Shown: positions 8,219 to 16,533 of the stretch, in pieces
Layout: each line of letters starts with the position of its first letter
Numbering within the stretch: position 1 is the stretch's first letter
Assembly: GCA_011174825.1 (NCBI GenBank)
Contig: DUEZ01000089.1
Span: forward strand, 1 to 37,585
DNA from: Anaerolineae bacterium
GTDB taxonomy: Bacteria; Chloroflexota; Anaerolineae; Anaerolineales; E44-bin32
Reading direction: 5' to 3'
Length of the DNA stretch: 37,585 nt
Translations under genes and position numbers: made by a program
The notes under the pieces: model-generated
What the model saw: the letters and a program-made list of their open reading frames with translations, nothing else
What the model was told of the DNA's origin: nothing
The model's database searches: none

Positions 8219-9055
8219 TCATTTCGTATTCCCATCGATCATGGATTGAGTAATGGTTCGGACCCGGTCGTATGTCTTTTCAAACCGACCTGGTCTGGCG
8301 TGTATCAGCATCTGTATCAAAGTGTAGACCATAGCATCCAAAAGGATTTGGCCCACGCCAGGCTTTGGGTTGACCGAGGCGGTTAAGACGAGGTCCGCGT
8401 GATGCGCGATCTCGGATGAGGGGGTTACGAATATCGCTGCAGTAAAAGCACCGGTTTCCTTGATCTTAGATAGTGCCTGGGCGACAAAAGGTGTTTCCTG
8501 CGTGATCTCGATTGCAATGGCAAGATCGCGCTTGTGGGCACCAGCCACGGCTCGGGCCAACTCTGGGGGACTCCCACCCGCGAGGTGAATGGTATAGCCG
8601 ACAGCCTCAAGCCATGATGCGAGGCAACGCGCGGAGGAGATCGCTAATCCCTCGGCCAATACGATAACACGTTCGGCTTCGTCCAGAGCGGCGATGAGTT
8701 CCTCGGCGACCTGAAGTGGAAATGTTCGTTGTGTAAACTCCAAGTTGCGTACGAGCTCCCTGAGGGCATTCTCAGCAGCTTCCGCCACTGTGCCGGGCTC
8801 GACCTTTCGTTCAATGAGCAGGTCCTTCTTGACCTTTTCACGGATCTCTCGTTGGAATTCGGGATATCCACGATAGCCCAGGAGTTGGGAGAAACGAACG
8901 ACGGTGGCGGGATCGAGATCGAGAAGGTGGGCTAATTCGGTCGCGGTGAGAAAAGCTGCCTGTCTGTATGAGTCGAGCATAAAATCAGCTAGGCGGACGA
9001 AACTGGGAGAAAAACTAGAGCGAGCCTTATGGATCCTGGTTTCATAGGACGTCAT
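8219..9055 (-). CDS. MurR/RpiR family transcriptional regulator
   Basis: 278 residues, the usual length. The N-terminal HTH_6 domain spans about 1-77, with the recognition segment TATELAHLLDLDPATVVRFS then LGYRGYPEFQREIREKV. The C-terminal SIS (sugar isomerase) domain, about 120-260, contains VIVLAEGLAISSARCLASWL and IAIEITQETPFVAQAL. Family members bind phosphosugars through the SIS domain and repress or activate sugar-use genes. No sugar catabolic gene is adjacent, so the regulon is probably elsewhere. SD AGGAGAGG precedes the ATG. It ends at a strong terminator (8141-8166). Confidence 0.92.
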   Translation of the reverse strand: MTSYETRIHKARSSFSPSFVRLADFMLDSYRQAAFLTATELAHLLDLDPATVVRFSQLLGYRGYPEFQREIREKVKKDLLIERKVEPGTVAEAAENALRELVRNLEFTQRTFPLQVAEELIAALDEAERVIVLAEGLAISSARCLASWLEAVGYTIHLAGGSPPELARAVAGAHKRDLAIAIEITQETPFVAQALSKIKETGAFTAAIFVTPSSEIAHHADLVLTASVNPKPGVGQILLDAMVYTLIQMLIHARPGRFEKTYDRVRTITQSMIDGNTK

Positions 9056-9212
9056 CGCACCTCTCCTACATCATCGAAAGGACGGCGGAAGGGCTTTTCC
9101 CCACCCAATGTGCCGGTAATTGCGAAGGCAGTGGCAATATAGCACAAGCGCCGAAGAGGGGCAAAGAGGAACCTACTATTTCGGGCGTCCTAGAGGGGCG
9201 GTTTGTTTTTGA

Positions 9213-9267
9213 GTAGGGGCACACGGTCGAAGATGCAGGGTGATCTTCCCTGCCCGTGCGCCCCTAC
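9213..9267 (+). repeat. 55-bp GTAGGGGC...GCCCCTAC palindromic repeat, copy 1
   Basis: Ends GTAGGGGC and GCCCCTAC are inverted repeats; the core contains CAGGG/CCCTG arms. The same 55 bases occur at 22646-22700 in the opposite orientation with about two substitutions. No coding capacity. This begins a repeat-filled gap (9056-9861) in which I see no protein gene. Confidence 0.85.
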
Positions 9268-9300
9268 AAGCTAAGCCCACGTTGATACACGCGCTAAAGT

Positions 9301-9451
9301 ATGTCATTCCGAGCGCTCCTTCAACGAGCTCCCCTCGGCAGGCTCGGGACAGGCAGGACAGGCTCTCGGCGCGAGGAATCCCTGTGATTCCACAACTTCA
9401 ACAGCTTCATCATGGGGATTCCTCGCTCGCAAAGCTCGCTCGGAATGATAC
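9301..9451 (+). repeat. GTCATTC-type palindromic repeat (about 150 bp)
   Basis: Starts ATGTCATTCCGAGCG and ends CGCTCGGAATGAT, a terminal inverted repeat. Internal arms GAGGAATCCCTGTGAT and GGGGATTCCTCGCTCG also pair, so the element can fold into one long imperfect hairpin. Related units lie at 9481, 9718, 22736 and 22849. Non-coding, MITE-like in form; it carries no transposase. Confidence 0.8.
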
Positions 9452-9480
9452 TATTATTGTAAGAAAGTTTTCTCTGCAGT

Positions 9481-9607
9481 ATGTCATCCTGAGCGAAGCG
9501 AAGGATCTCGTTTTCCGAATTGGGAAACCGTTTTCTCCTAACAACGGGCTTCTTCGTCGCGGAGCCGAAGGTCCTGAGCGTAGCCGAAGGGCTCCTCAGA
9601 ATGACAT
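9481..9607 (+). repeat. GTCATTC-type palindromic repeat
   Basis: Begins ATGTCATCCTGAGCGAAG and ends CTCCTCAGAATGACAT. Between these are imperfectly paired arms including CCGAAGG units. Same family as the previous element but with a different interior. Confidence 0.78.
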
Positions 9608-9621
9608 ACATCTTTAGACAT

Positions 9622-9651
9622 TGTAGGGGCGCACTGCAGTGCGCCCCTACA
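9622..9651 (+). repeat. 30-bp perfect palindrome of the GTAGGGGCGCAC family
   Basis: TGTAGGGGCGCACTG is followed directly by its exact reverse complement. It has the same ends as the 55-bp repeats with the interior missing, like a minimal form of that element. A half GTCATTC end (AGAATGACACATA) lies just after it, near 9701. Confidence 0.85.
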
Positions 9652-9717
9652 CACTAAACTCACTGTAAGATCCTCGCTGAATTTCCTGTATCGCTCACTT
9701 AGAATGACACATACCGT

Positions 9718-9802
9718 ATGTCATTGCGAGCCCCGCAAGAGCGAAGCAATCTCCTCAACGATAAGATTGCTTCGTCGACCGGACGAGCTCCTGGCAATGA
9801 CA
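9718..9802 (+). repeat. GTCATTGCGAG-type palindromic repeat
   Basis: Begins ATGTCATTGCGAGC and ends GGCAATGACA. Interior arms GCGAAGCAATCT and AGATTGCTTCGTC pair as a long hairpin. It ends 60 bases before the tRNA gene. Confidence 0.78.
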
Positions 9803-9861
9803 GATTGAGGGAGGCTCCTCGCGTTGACCGTCAGACGGGTGACGACTATAATCACCGTTGT

Positions 9862-9935
9862 GGGCGGATAGCTCAGTTGGTAAGAGCGCTTCTCTTACAC
9901 AGAAGAGGTCGCAGGTTCGAGTCCTGTTCCGCCCA
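9862..9935 (+). tRNA. tRNA-Val (anticodon TAC)
   Basis: A full cloverleaf can be drawn: acceptor GGGCGGA/TCCGCCC, D arm GCTC...GAGC, anticodon stem CTTCT/AGAAG around loop CTTACAC (anticodon TAC), variable AGGTC, T arm GCAGG-TTCGAGT-CCTGT, discriminator A. The CCA end is not encoded. Anticodon TAC reads GUA (and by wobble other GUN) valine codons. Confidence 0.95.
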
Positions 9936-9939
9936 CTCG

Positions 9940-9959
9940 GGGCGCCAGATACGGCGCCC
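9940..9959 (+). terminator. Hairpin after tRNA-Val
   Basis: GGGCGCC (9940-9946) and GGCGCCC (9953-9959) form a perfect 7-bp stem with a 6-base loop, followed by TTCGTAGCTTTC. It lies 5 bases after the tRNA and before the peptidase gene, so it probably ends the tRNA transcript. Confidence 0.65.
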
Positions 9960-9987
9960 TTCGTAGCTTTCATCAGGGGAGGCGTTG

Positions 9988-11574
9988 ATGTCGGCTCGCA
10001 ACACGGTATTTAGCCTCATGATTGTGGCTTTCCTCTCAGCTTGCTCTCTCTCGACGCCCTCACTCGAAGCCACGCAAACCGAAATGGGTGACCTCAATAC
10101 ACCGATATCAACTCGTGCGCTACCTCCTGAGTCAACCCCGACCATCACCCTGACACCGCTGCCCACCCTCCCTCCGACTCCAGAAGCGGAAATTGCGGAC
10201 CAGACCATGGCTCTGCAGCCACAATTCGCAGAGGATGTTGAATCTTTCCCCAACGCGACGCGTTATTGGATCGAGGTGACCGTGGATATTGACCCATCAG
10301 GGGAGAAAGCCAGGTTGATGGGGTTGGCTCGCATTCGCTTTCACAATCCGCTCGATGTAGGTTTGCAGGATCTGGTTTTAATGCTTTGGCCTAACGATTC
10401 ACAATACCAGGCAACGATGACCGCTGGCCCAGCGCTGATCGACGGTCAACTGGTGGCGAGTGAAGAGGTATTAGATGGGTTGGCATTGAGGATGGATCTA
10501 CCGCATGCGCTTCCCGCGCGAGGGAGTCTTGACATAAGCATCCCCTTTTGGATCGAAGCAGGAAAGATGCATCGGGGATCTCCACAGCGTTTTGGGATCG
10601 CAGAGGATGTGTTCGTCGCCCCAACCTTCTATCCGCTTGTCCCACGACTGGTAGATGGAGAGTGGCAGGTGGAGGCACCACCCGCGATGGGGGACCGGAC
10701 CAACTCCGATACCGCGTTCTACCAGGTTGAGATCACGGCTCCAGCAAATCTGACCCTCGTCGCATCTGGGACAGAGATCGAGAGAGACGAGAGCGAGGAG
10801 GGTACACAGCGTGTCCTCTATGTCACAGGACCGATGCGAGATTTTGCTTTCGCATTGGGTGATCTGGAGATGGAAAGTCGGAAAGTTGGCGATGTCGTCC
10901 TCCAAGTGTGGGCTATTTCTGAGCACGTCGATGACCTAGACAAGGTGCTTGATGCTGCAGCGGTCCAGTTTAGATTATTAAGTGAACTCATTGGTCCTTA
11001 TCCCTACGTGGAGTTGGATCTGGTGGACGCGCCTGGAGCTTATGGTGGGATTGAATATCCCGGTTTGGTGTTCATCGGTACGATGGGAAGCTTGCATGTG
11101 ATCAGACCCACGATCCATGAGGTCGCACATCAGTGGTTCTATGGCTTGATCGGCGATGATCAACTGTACGAACCGTGGTTGGATGAAGCAGCCGCCACCT
11201 ATGCCGAGGCATTGTATTACGAGCACGTCGTCGGTGTCGGTCAGGCCACAGGGTTTCTAACCGACCTCCGTGATATGCTCCGTCAACATCCTGATCCGTC
11301 AAAGCCGATCGGTCTCAGCGTAGCCGAGTATGGGACGTGGGGGGAAAATCAGCTTTTCATCTATTACAAGGGTGCGTTATTCTTCGACGCGCTGCGGCGA
11401 GAGTTGGGCGATCAAGTTTTTTTTGAATTCCTGCAAATGTACTTTCAGCGATATCGATACGGATTTGTTGGATCTGGTGATTTTCAGACTGCGGCCGAGG
11501 AGGCCTGCGGTTGCGATCTTGATGCCCTCTTTGATCTTTGGGTTTATCAAGGGGGCGAACTTCCGGTGCCTTAA
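9988..11574 (+). CDS. M1-family zinc metallopeptidase, lipoprotein
   Basis: 528 residues from the ATG at 9988, with GGGGAGG at 9976-9982. A lipoprotein signal peptide (FSLMIVAFLSAC, lipobox LSAC) implies export and lipid anchoring on the outer face of the membrane. A Ser/Thr/Pro-rich spacer of about 45 residues follows. The aminopeptidase N-like catalytic region has HEVAHQWF (His377, Glu378, His381) and the third zinc ligand Glu400, exactly HExxH-x18-E. YGGIEYPGLVFI corresponds to the GxMEN exopeptidase motif with IEYP in place of MEN, so the N-terminus-binding Glu is kept. It is shorter than E. coli PepN, consistent with lacking the large C-terminal domain. Likely digests extracellular peptides. 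Confidence 0.9.
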   Translation: MSARNTVFSLMIVAFLSACSLSTPSLEATQTEMGDLNTPISTRALPPESTPTITLTPLPTLPPTPEAEIADQTMALQPQFAEDVESFPNATRYWIEVTVDIDPSGEKARLMGLARIRFHNPLDVGLQDLVLMLWPNDSQYQATMTAGPALIDGQLVASEEVLDGLALRMDLPHALPARGSLDISIPFWIEAGKMHRGSPQRFGIAEDVFVAPTFYPLVPRLVDGEWQVEAPPAMGDRTNSDTAFYQVEITAPANLTLVASGTEIERDESEEGTQRVLYVTGPMRDFAFALGDLEMESRKVGDVVLQVWAISEHVDDLDKVLDAAAVQFRLLSELIGPYPYVELDLVDAPGAYGGIEYPGLVFIGTMGSLHVIRPTIHEVAHQWFYGLIGDDQLYEPWLDEAAATYAEALYYEHVVGVGQATGFLTDLRDMLRQHPDPSKPIGLSVAEYGTWGENQLFIYYKGALFFDALRRELGDQVFFEFLQMYFQRYRYGFVGSGDFQTAAEEACGCDLDALFDLWVYQGGELPVP

Positions 11575-11999
11575 AGTTGAGTAGATACCAACCCTCTCGA
11601 AAGCAAGAATTTTAATACTTCATATTATATGGGTCTTCGCAGGTGGTTTGTCCTTGTTTCCAAGTAGAAGCGCACTTCGGTTTTCCGTGGCTTGACTCCC
11701 CTTTGTCGCACTCTTAGAATCAGCTCACAAACAACCTGAATAGGGAAGATATCCGACCAAGACGAGTACTGAAGGGGCAAGTTTTGTGAGGAAGTGCAGC
11801 GATGAGGCAGAACTCTTGCTATGACTCTCTCTGACAGCTCCTCTGGATATTCGTTAAACATCGAAGGGGCACCGCCCTAACTAGCGGGGAATCTTTTAAG
11901 TTGACGTCGGAGGACGCGCACCGCCATGGCGTGCGTCCTCTGAATATCTATAAGTATGCAGCCCATTGATTACATGAATTGGAGTGAAGGGAGGTTTCA
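11575..11999 (+). other. Gene-poor gap before the first SHMT-GcvT gene
   Basis: 425 bases. A minus-strand open frame of 78 codons (11625-11861) lacks an SD, has no recognisable motif and is probably chance or the remnant of a dead gene. The right part holds a 14-bp imperfect hairpin (11910-11940, arms GAGGACGC and GCGTCCTC). It is followed by ATATC rather than a T-run, so it is more likely leader structure than a terminator. It lies 60 bases upstream of the next start codon, where a strong GGGAGG SD is found. Confidence 0.5.
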
Positions 12000-14900
12000 A
12001 TGCCGGATTCTCTCTTTCGAGGAACTCTTGCTGAGCTCGACCCGGATGTGTACAAACTTACTCAACTAGAATCAGAGCGGCAATACCGAAAATTAATTCT
12101 AATTGCGAGCGAGAGCACTTCTCCTCTTGCTGTGCGGGACGCATTAGATTCAGCTTTTCAGAACTTGTATGCAGAGGGCTATCCAGATGAGGATACTCGC
12201 TGGTTGAGTGAAGAAGATATCTTGGATTACGAAACTCGCTTAGCTCATTACAGACGATATTCGGATCCGCGTTATTACAAAGGGGTGGAATATGCGGACA
12301 TCATTGAAGCGCTGGCTCGACGACGTTGCGCTGAAGCTTTTGCGGCCAATGGAGTAACTGCGGATGATCTGTACGTGAATGTACAAGCGTTATCGGGTTC
12401 TCCAGCAAACAACGCGGTATTTCTCGCATTAATCGATCCTGGTGACACTGTGATGAGCATGAGCCTGCTTCATGGCGGGCACCTTTCCCATGGATCCCCG
12501 GTTAACCGCTCAGGAAAATTCTATAACATTGTTCATTACACGGTTGATCCTTCCACTCAACGAATCAACTACCAATCCGTTCAAGACTTGGCGAATGAGC
12601 ATCGACCCAAAATGATCATCGCAGGTTATTCGTCTTATCCGTGGTCTGCCGATTGGGCGCGTTTCCGAGCGATTGCAGAATCCGTTGGAGCGTACTTGTT
12701 GGCTGATATTGCTCATGTCGCTGGAATGGTTGTGGCCGGAGCATACCCATCTCCAATCGGATACGCGCATGTCGTTACATCAACCACACATAAATCCCTG
12801 AATGGACCGCGAGGAGCGATTATCATAACCGATGATCATGAACTCTCTCATAAGATTGATCGCGCGGTTTTCCCTGGTGAACAAGGTGGCCCCCATATAA
12901 ATGTGATTGCGGCACTTGCACTCACCTTCAAATTGGCCCAGACGAGGAGGTTCAGTACGCTTCAGCATCAAGTCATCAAGAATTGTGCATCGCTCACCAA
13001 ACGATTGGAGGAGCGCGGCTTTCCGATTGCTTTCGGTGGAACGGATACCCACCTTATGAATCTGGATTGTAAACATGTTGTGGGTCCTGATGGCACGCAT
13101 CTTTCTGGTGATATGGCAGCTCGAATATTAGATTTGGCGGGTATCGTCGTGAACCGAAATACGATTCCTGGGGATCAATCCGCACTGGATCCATCTGGCA
13201 TCCGTATGGGCACGTCTTGGATCACCCAGCGAGGATTTGGTGAAAAAGAAACGACCGAAGTAGCGGATATTATTGCAGACCTTCTTTTAGCGACGACACC
13301 GTACAAGCTGGAATCACGCAGAACGAATAACAAACGCGCCAAAGTGGATTTTAGCGTGCTGGAAGATGCAAAAATTCGTGTAAGGAAATTGGCATTGAGT
13401 GCAGGGATAGATTTTGATCCCACCGTTCACGGTTATCCGCACTTCTATTACATTGACGATAAGCCTTCAAGTAAAGGCGAGTTGACCGCTTTCGACATCG
13501 GGGGTGAACGTGTGCGGCTTCTTTTAAATGTCGCCCTGAGCAGTGATATTGAGGCTTTAAAGCCCCATCAGCAACAGCCAACAAGGCTGAGCACACCACA
13601 AGATGACATTGATGGCACGCTAACATGCAAATCGCCCTATGAATTTCAATTGAGTGTGCCGTCGAACAGCGCTGGTCTTGTGGCTGCCTGGTTACGCTCC
13701 CTCTCCGATGGCTATGTCAGTATCAATGACCAAGACCTGCTGGCAAAACCACCTGGTCCCGTATGGGTGAAGGAATCTATCGATGAGCCTTCACCACTCA
13801 TTGATGGAGAGCGAACATATCATAAAAAACCATATTACAAAGGCATTGCTGAAGGGTCTGGTGATGTATTACCAAAATTCACCTGGGAAAAATACGAGCA
13901 AGAAACTGAATTGAAGCGGACAGCATTACATGCCATCCACCATGAGTTGAGCGCAAAGATGGCGTCATTCGCAGGATGGGATATGCCTCTTTGGTATTCC
14001 TCGGTAAGGGAGGAACACCAAGCCGTCCGCACAACTGCGGGTTTGTTCGATGTCTCTCATATGGGGATTTACCAAGCAGAAGGCCCTGACGCAGCCCCAT
14101 TTTTAGATAGTGTGTGCGCTAACGACATAAGTTATCTCAAGGTTGGTCAGTCCGTGTACACGCATTTTTTGGATCCGGAAGCAAATGTGATCGATGACTT
14201 GCTGGTCTATCGACGTGCGCCAGAGAAATACCTGCTGGTGGTGAATGCTTCGAATGACGACAAGGATTGGGCTTATCTCAACGCGGTACGTGAAGGCAAA
14301 ATTCGTGTGGACAACACACGCCCATGGGCTCTTACATTTGGACGAGGTGTAGTGCTCCGTAACTTGCGAGATCCGGCAGAGGGAAAGGATATGTTGGTGG
14401 ATCTCGCGCTGCAAGGTCCCTTATCTCGTGAAATCCTTCTGTCCTTGCAATGTGATGATGCTACTTGTAAGCGCATTCGCAAGCTCGAACGTGCTGAATT
14501 GTGTCAAGCAACGCTTGGGGGGATCGACCTGATCGTTTCCAGAACAGGTTATACGGGTGAGAGAATCGGCTTCGAGTTGTTTGTCCACCCGTATCAATCT
14601 GTCGTTCTCTGGAAGGCGCTCCTGGACATCGGCCGGCCGATGGGGTTACAACCTATTGGACTGGGAGCACGCGATTCACTGCGCATTGAAGCTGGGCTGC
14701 CTCTATATGGGCAGGAGCTGAGCGGGAAGTTGAACCTAGGTGTGGGTGACGCTGGATTCGGTGACTATGTGAAAACATACAAACCTTGGTTTATCGGACG
14801 TGATCGTTTCTTGGAGCGTGAAGAGAAACGCAAAAGCGAAGTTATTCGCTTCCGATGTAATGAGAAGGGCGTCCGGATGGTGCATTATGGTGATCCGGTG

Positions 14901-15137
14901 CTGGACAAACGCGGACTTACGATCGGCGCCGTGACAAGCTGCGCAGCTGATCGTATGAATTACTTAACTGGGCAGGCTTATATCTACAAAGAGTATTGCG
15001 AAGAAGGCAATCTTATTTTCCTTTTTCAAGGAATACCGATGAAAGCTGATGGAGAATCACCACCCGATTTGAAACCCGGTGATCGGATATTTATCCCCAC
15101 TGCGGCAACAATATTACGTCGCTTTCCTAAGCTATAG
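12000..15137 (+). CDS. SHMT-GcvT fusion protein, copy 1 (serine hydroxymethyltransferase / aminomethyltransferase)
   Basis: 1045 residues; SD GGGAGG before the ATG. Residues 1 to about 445 are serine hydroxymethyltransferase (Ser + THF to Gly + methylene-THF): LYAEGYP, GGHLSHGSPVN, DIAHVAGM, and the PLP lysine K265 in TTHKSLNGPRG. Residues about 638-1045 are the glycine-cleavage T protein: FAGWDMPLWY, GLFDVSHMG, the catalytic Asp pair NVIDDL (732-733), GYTGER and GLGARDSLRIEAGLPL. Residues 446-637 form a linking segment of which about 490-575 aligns with the GcvT folate domain but lacks the Asp pair (see findings). The SHMT part has a 26-residue insertion after AEGYP and Leu131 where E. coli has the PLP-stacking His. 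The reading frame is unbroken and a second intact copy exists, so this is a true fusion. It is convergent with the DUF1015 gene; GcvH/GcvP partners must be elsewhere. Confidence 0.92.
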   Translation: MPDSLFRGTLAELDPDVYKLTQLESERQYRKLILIASESTSPLAVRDALDSAFQNLYAEGYPDEDTRWLSEEDILDYETRLAHYRRYSDPRYYKGVEYADIIEALARRRCAEAFAANGVTADDLYVNVQALSGSPANNAVFLALIDPGDTVMSMSLLHGGHLSHGSPVNRSGKFYNIVHYTVDPSTQRINYQSVQDLANEHRPKMIIAGYSSYPWSADWARFRAIAESVGAYLLADIAHVAGMVVAGAYPSPIGYAHVVTSTTHKSLNGPRGAIIITDDHELSHKIDRAVFPGEQGGPHINVIAALALTFKLAQTRRFSTLQHQVIKNCASLTKRLEERGFPIAFGGTDTHLMNLDCKHVVGPDGTHLSGDMAARILDLAGIVVNRNTIPGDQSALDPSGIRMGTSWITQRGFGEKETTEVADIIADLLLATTPYKLESRRTNNKRAKVDFSVLEDAKIRVRKLALSAGIDFDPTVHGYPHFYYIDDKPSSKGELTAFDIGGERVRLLLNVALSSDIEALKPHQQQPTRLSTPQDDIDGTLTCKSPYEFQLSVPSNSAGLVAAWLRSLSDGYVSINDQDLLAKPPGPVWVKESIDEPSPLIDGERTYHKKPYYKGIAEGSGDVLPKFTWEKYEQETELKRTALHAIHHELSAKMASFAGWDMPLWYSSVREEHQAVRTTAGLFDVSHMGIYQAEGPDAAPFLDSVCANDISYLKVGQSVYTHFLDPEANVIDDLLVYRRAPEKYLLVVNASNDDKDWAYLNAVREGKIRVDNTRPWALTFGRGVVLRNLRDPAEGKDMLVDLALQGPLSREILLSLQCDDATCKRIRKLERAELCQATLGGIDLIVSRTGYTGERIGFELFVHPYQSVVLWKALLDIGRPMGLQPIGLGARDSLRIEAGLPLYGQELSGKLNLGVGDAGFGDYVKTYKPWFIGRDRFLEREEKRKSEVIRFRCNEKGVRMVHYGDPVLDKRGLTIGAVTSCAADRMNYLTGQAYIYKEYCEEGNLIFLFQGIPMKADGESPPDLKPGDRIFIPTAATILRRFPKL

Positions 15138-15190
15138 AAGGAAGCCTTTGCTCAACAAGCTGATCGGGTTTGCAAACCCACAGAATTTAG

Positions 15191-15213
15191 AAGCCTCAGC
15201 TTAGCTGAGGCTT
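15191..15213 (+). terminator. Bidirectional terminator between convergent genes
   Basis: AAGCCTCAGC (15191-15200) and GCTGAGGCTT (15204-15213) form a perfect 10-bp stem with a 3-base loop. A-rich on the left and T-rich on the right, it can serve both the fusion gene and the DUF1015 gene ending at 15238. Confidence 0.85.
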
Positions 15214-15237
15214 TATCCTATCCGTAGGATTGAATTT

Positions 15238-16479
15238 TTACTCAAGACTGTGGACGATCAATCCACTGCGTAGTTTTGGAGCAAACCACGTTGACTTCGG
15301 GGGCATGATGTTTCCAGTGTCAGCGATGTCCATCAATTGGTCCATGGAAACTGGAAAGAGTGCGAAGGCAACCTTCATCTCACCACTGTCTACCCTTCTT
15401 TTCAATTCACCCAAACCTCGAGTTCCACCGACGAAATCAATCCGTTTTGACGTTCTGAGATCTTTAATGTCGAGGATGGGATGCAAGATCGATCTCGTGA
15501 GGATGGTGACATCCAACCGGCCAATGGGGTCGAGATCATCGTAGGTGTCTTCATGGGCGATCAATTCATACCACTGCCCTTCCAAGTACATACCGAAAGT
15601 GTGCAGCCTTTCGGGTTTGAATTCTTCAGTTCCTCTCTCATTAACGATAAAGGACTTCCTCAAATACTCTAGGAATTCCTCGGCCGTTAAACCATGCAGA
15701 TCCTTCACCACACGGTTGTAATCCATGATCCGGAGCTGATTATCCGGAAAGTGTACCGCCATGAAATAATTGTATTCTTCAGCACCGGTGTGATTTGGAT
15801 TGGCGTTTTTCTTTTCGCTTCCGACAAGAGCTGCTGCCGCCGTGCGATGGTGACCGTCGGCGATATAAGTCGCCGGAAGTTCGTTGAACAATTGGACAAG
15901 CTTATTAATCGTTCCGCTGTCCTTGATGACCCAGAAATGATGCCCGATATCGTCTTCAGATGTGAAATCGTATTCTGGGTCCTGTGTTTGAACGATGGTC
16001 TCAATGATTTCGTCGATTTCAGGAACAGCTCGGTAGGCATAGAAAACGGGTTCCATGTTCGCATTCGTAATGCGGACATGCTTCATTCGATCTTCTTCTT
16101 TATCGGGGCGGGTTAATTCATGTTTCTTGACTTTCCCGCTCATGTAATCTTCTACACTCGCGCAGCCAACCAAACCATATTGGGTGCGACCCTCCATGGT
16201 TTGTGCATAGATGTAAAGGTGATTTTCTTTATCCTGAAGTAAGGTCCCTTCGTTTATAAATTTCTCAAAATTTTCTTTGGCTTTGTCGTAAACCTGTTGA
16301 GAATGAACATCGATGCCGGGCTTAAAATCTATTTCCGGTTTGGTTATATGCAGGAGCGAATATTCGGTTGCTTCTTCTCTGGCTTCTTCGGAGCTTAATA
16401 CGTCATATGGTCGAGCAGCTACCTCTTTCGCAAATTCTTTTGGCGGACGTAAGCCTTTAAAAGGCTTTAGAGTTGCCAT
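15238..16479 (-). CDS. DUF1015 family protein, serine-operon associated
   Basis: 413 residues, the usual DUF1015 length. It begins with KPFKGLRPPKEFAKEVAARP and PYDVLSSEEA, the family hallmark, and has TYIADGHHRTAAA with D208-G-H-H-R212 as the most conserved motif. Cytoplasmic; no TM segment. SD AAAGGAG precedes the ATG. It lies downstream of serC and serA on the same strand, an arrangement I recall from Bacteroidota and some Clostridia. Function is not established. The DGHHR motif recalls the G-x-[HR]-R nucleotide-binding motif of the ParB/sulfiredoxin/serine-kinase fold, and no serB is present, so a role at the phosphoserine/serine step is a reasonable hypothesis only. Confidence 0.88.
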   Translation of the reverse strand: MATLKPFKGLRPPKEFAKEVAARPYDVLSSEEAREEATEYSLLHITKPEIDFKPGIDVHSQQVYDKAKENFEKFINEGTLLQDKENHLYIYAQTMEGRTQYGLVGCASVEDYMSGKVKKHELTRPDKEEDRMKHVRITNANMEPVFYAYRAVPEIDEIIETIVQTQDPEYDFTSEDDIGHHFWVIKDSGTINKLVQLFNELPATYIADGHHRTAAAALVGSEKKNANPNHTGAEEYNYFMAVHFPDNQLRIMDYNRVVKDLHGLTAEEFLEYLRKSFIVNERGTEEFKPERLHTFGMYLEGQWYELIAHEDTYDDLDPIGRLDVTILTRSILHPILDIKDLRTSKRIDFVGGTRGLGELKRRVDSGEMKVAFALFPVSMDQLMDIADTGNIMPPKSTWFAPKLRSGLIVHSLE

Positions 16480-16533
16480 TTTTCAGGCTCCTTTGTAAAC
16501 CCAATCTATACAGACTCGAATTACTGGATGCGA

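Noticed and set aside
9240-9617. Open frames of about 100 codons on both strands inside the first repeat cluster
   Set aside because: They are translations of palindromic repeats; coding on both strands follows from the inverted repeats and not from a gene.
9213-9802. CRISPR array
   Set aside because: The repeated units are palindromic, of unequal length and not separated by regular spacers; no cas genes are nearby.
11625-11861. 78-codon minus-strand open frame in the gap before the first fusion gene
   Set aside because: No SD and no motif I recognise. It was considered as a transposase remnant because of its basic C-terminal stretch, but nothing supports that.
12000-15137. Two adjacent genes (glyA and gcvT) wrongly read as one
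   Set aside because: No stop codon separates the halves, no internal SD-plus-start is evident at the junction, and an independently diverged second copy has the same joined structure.
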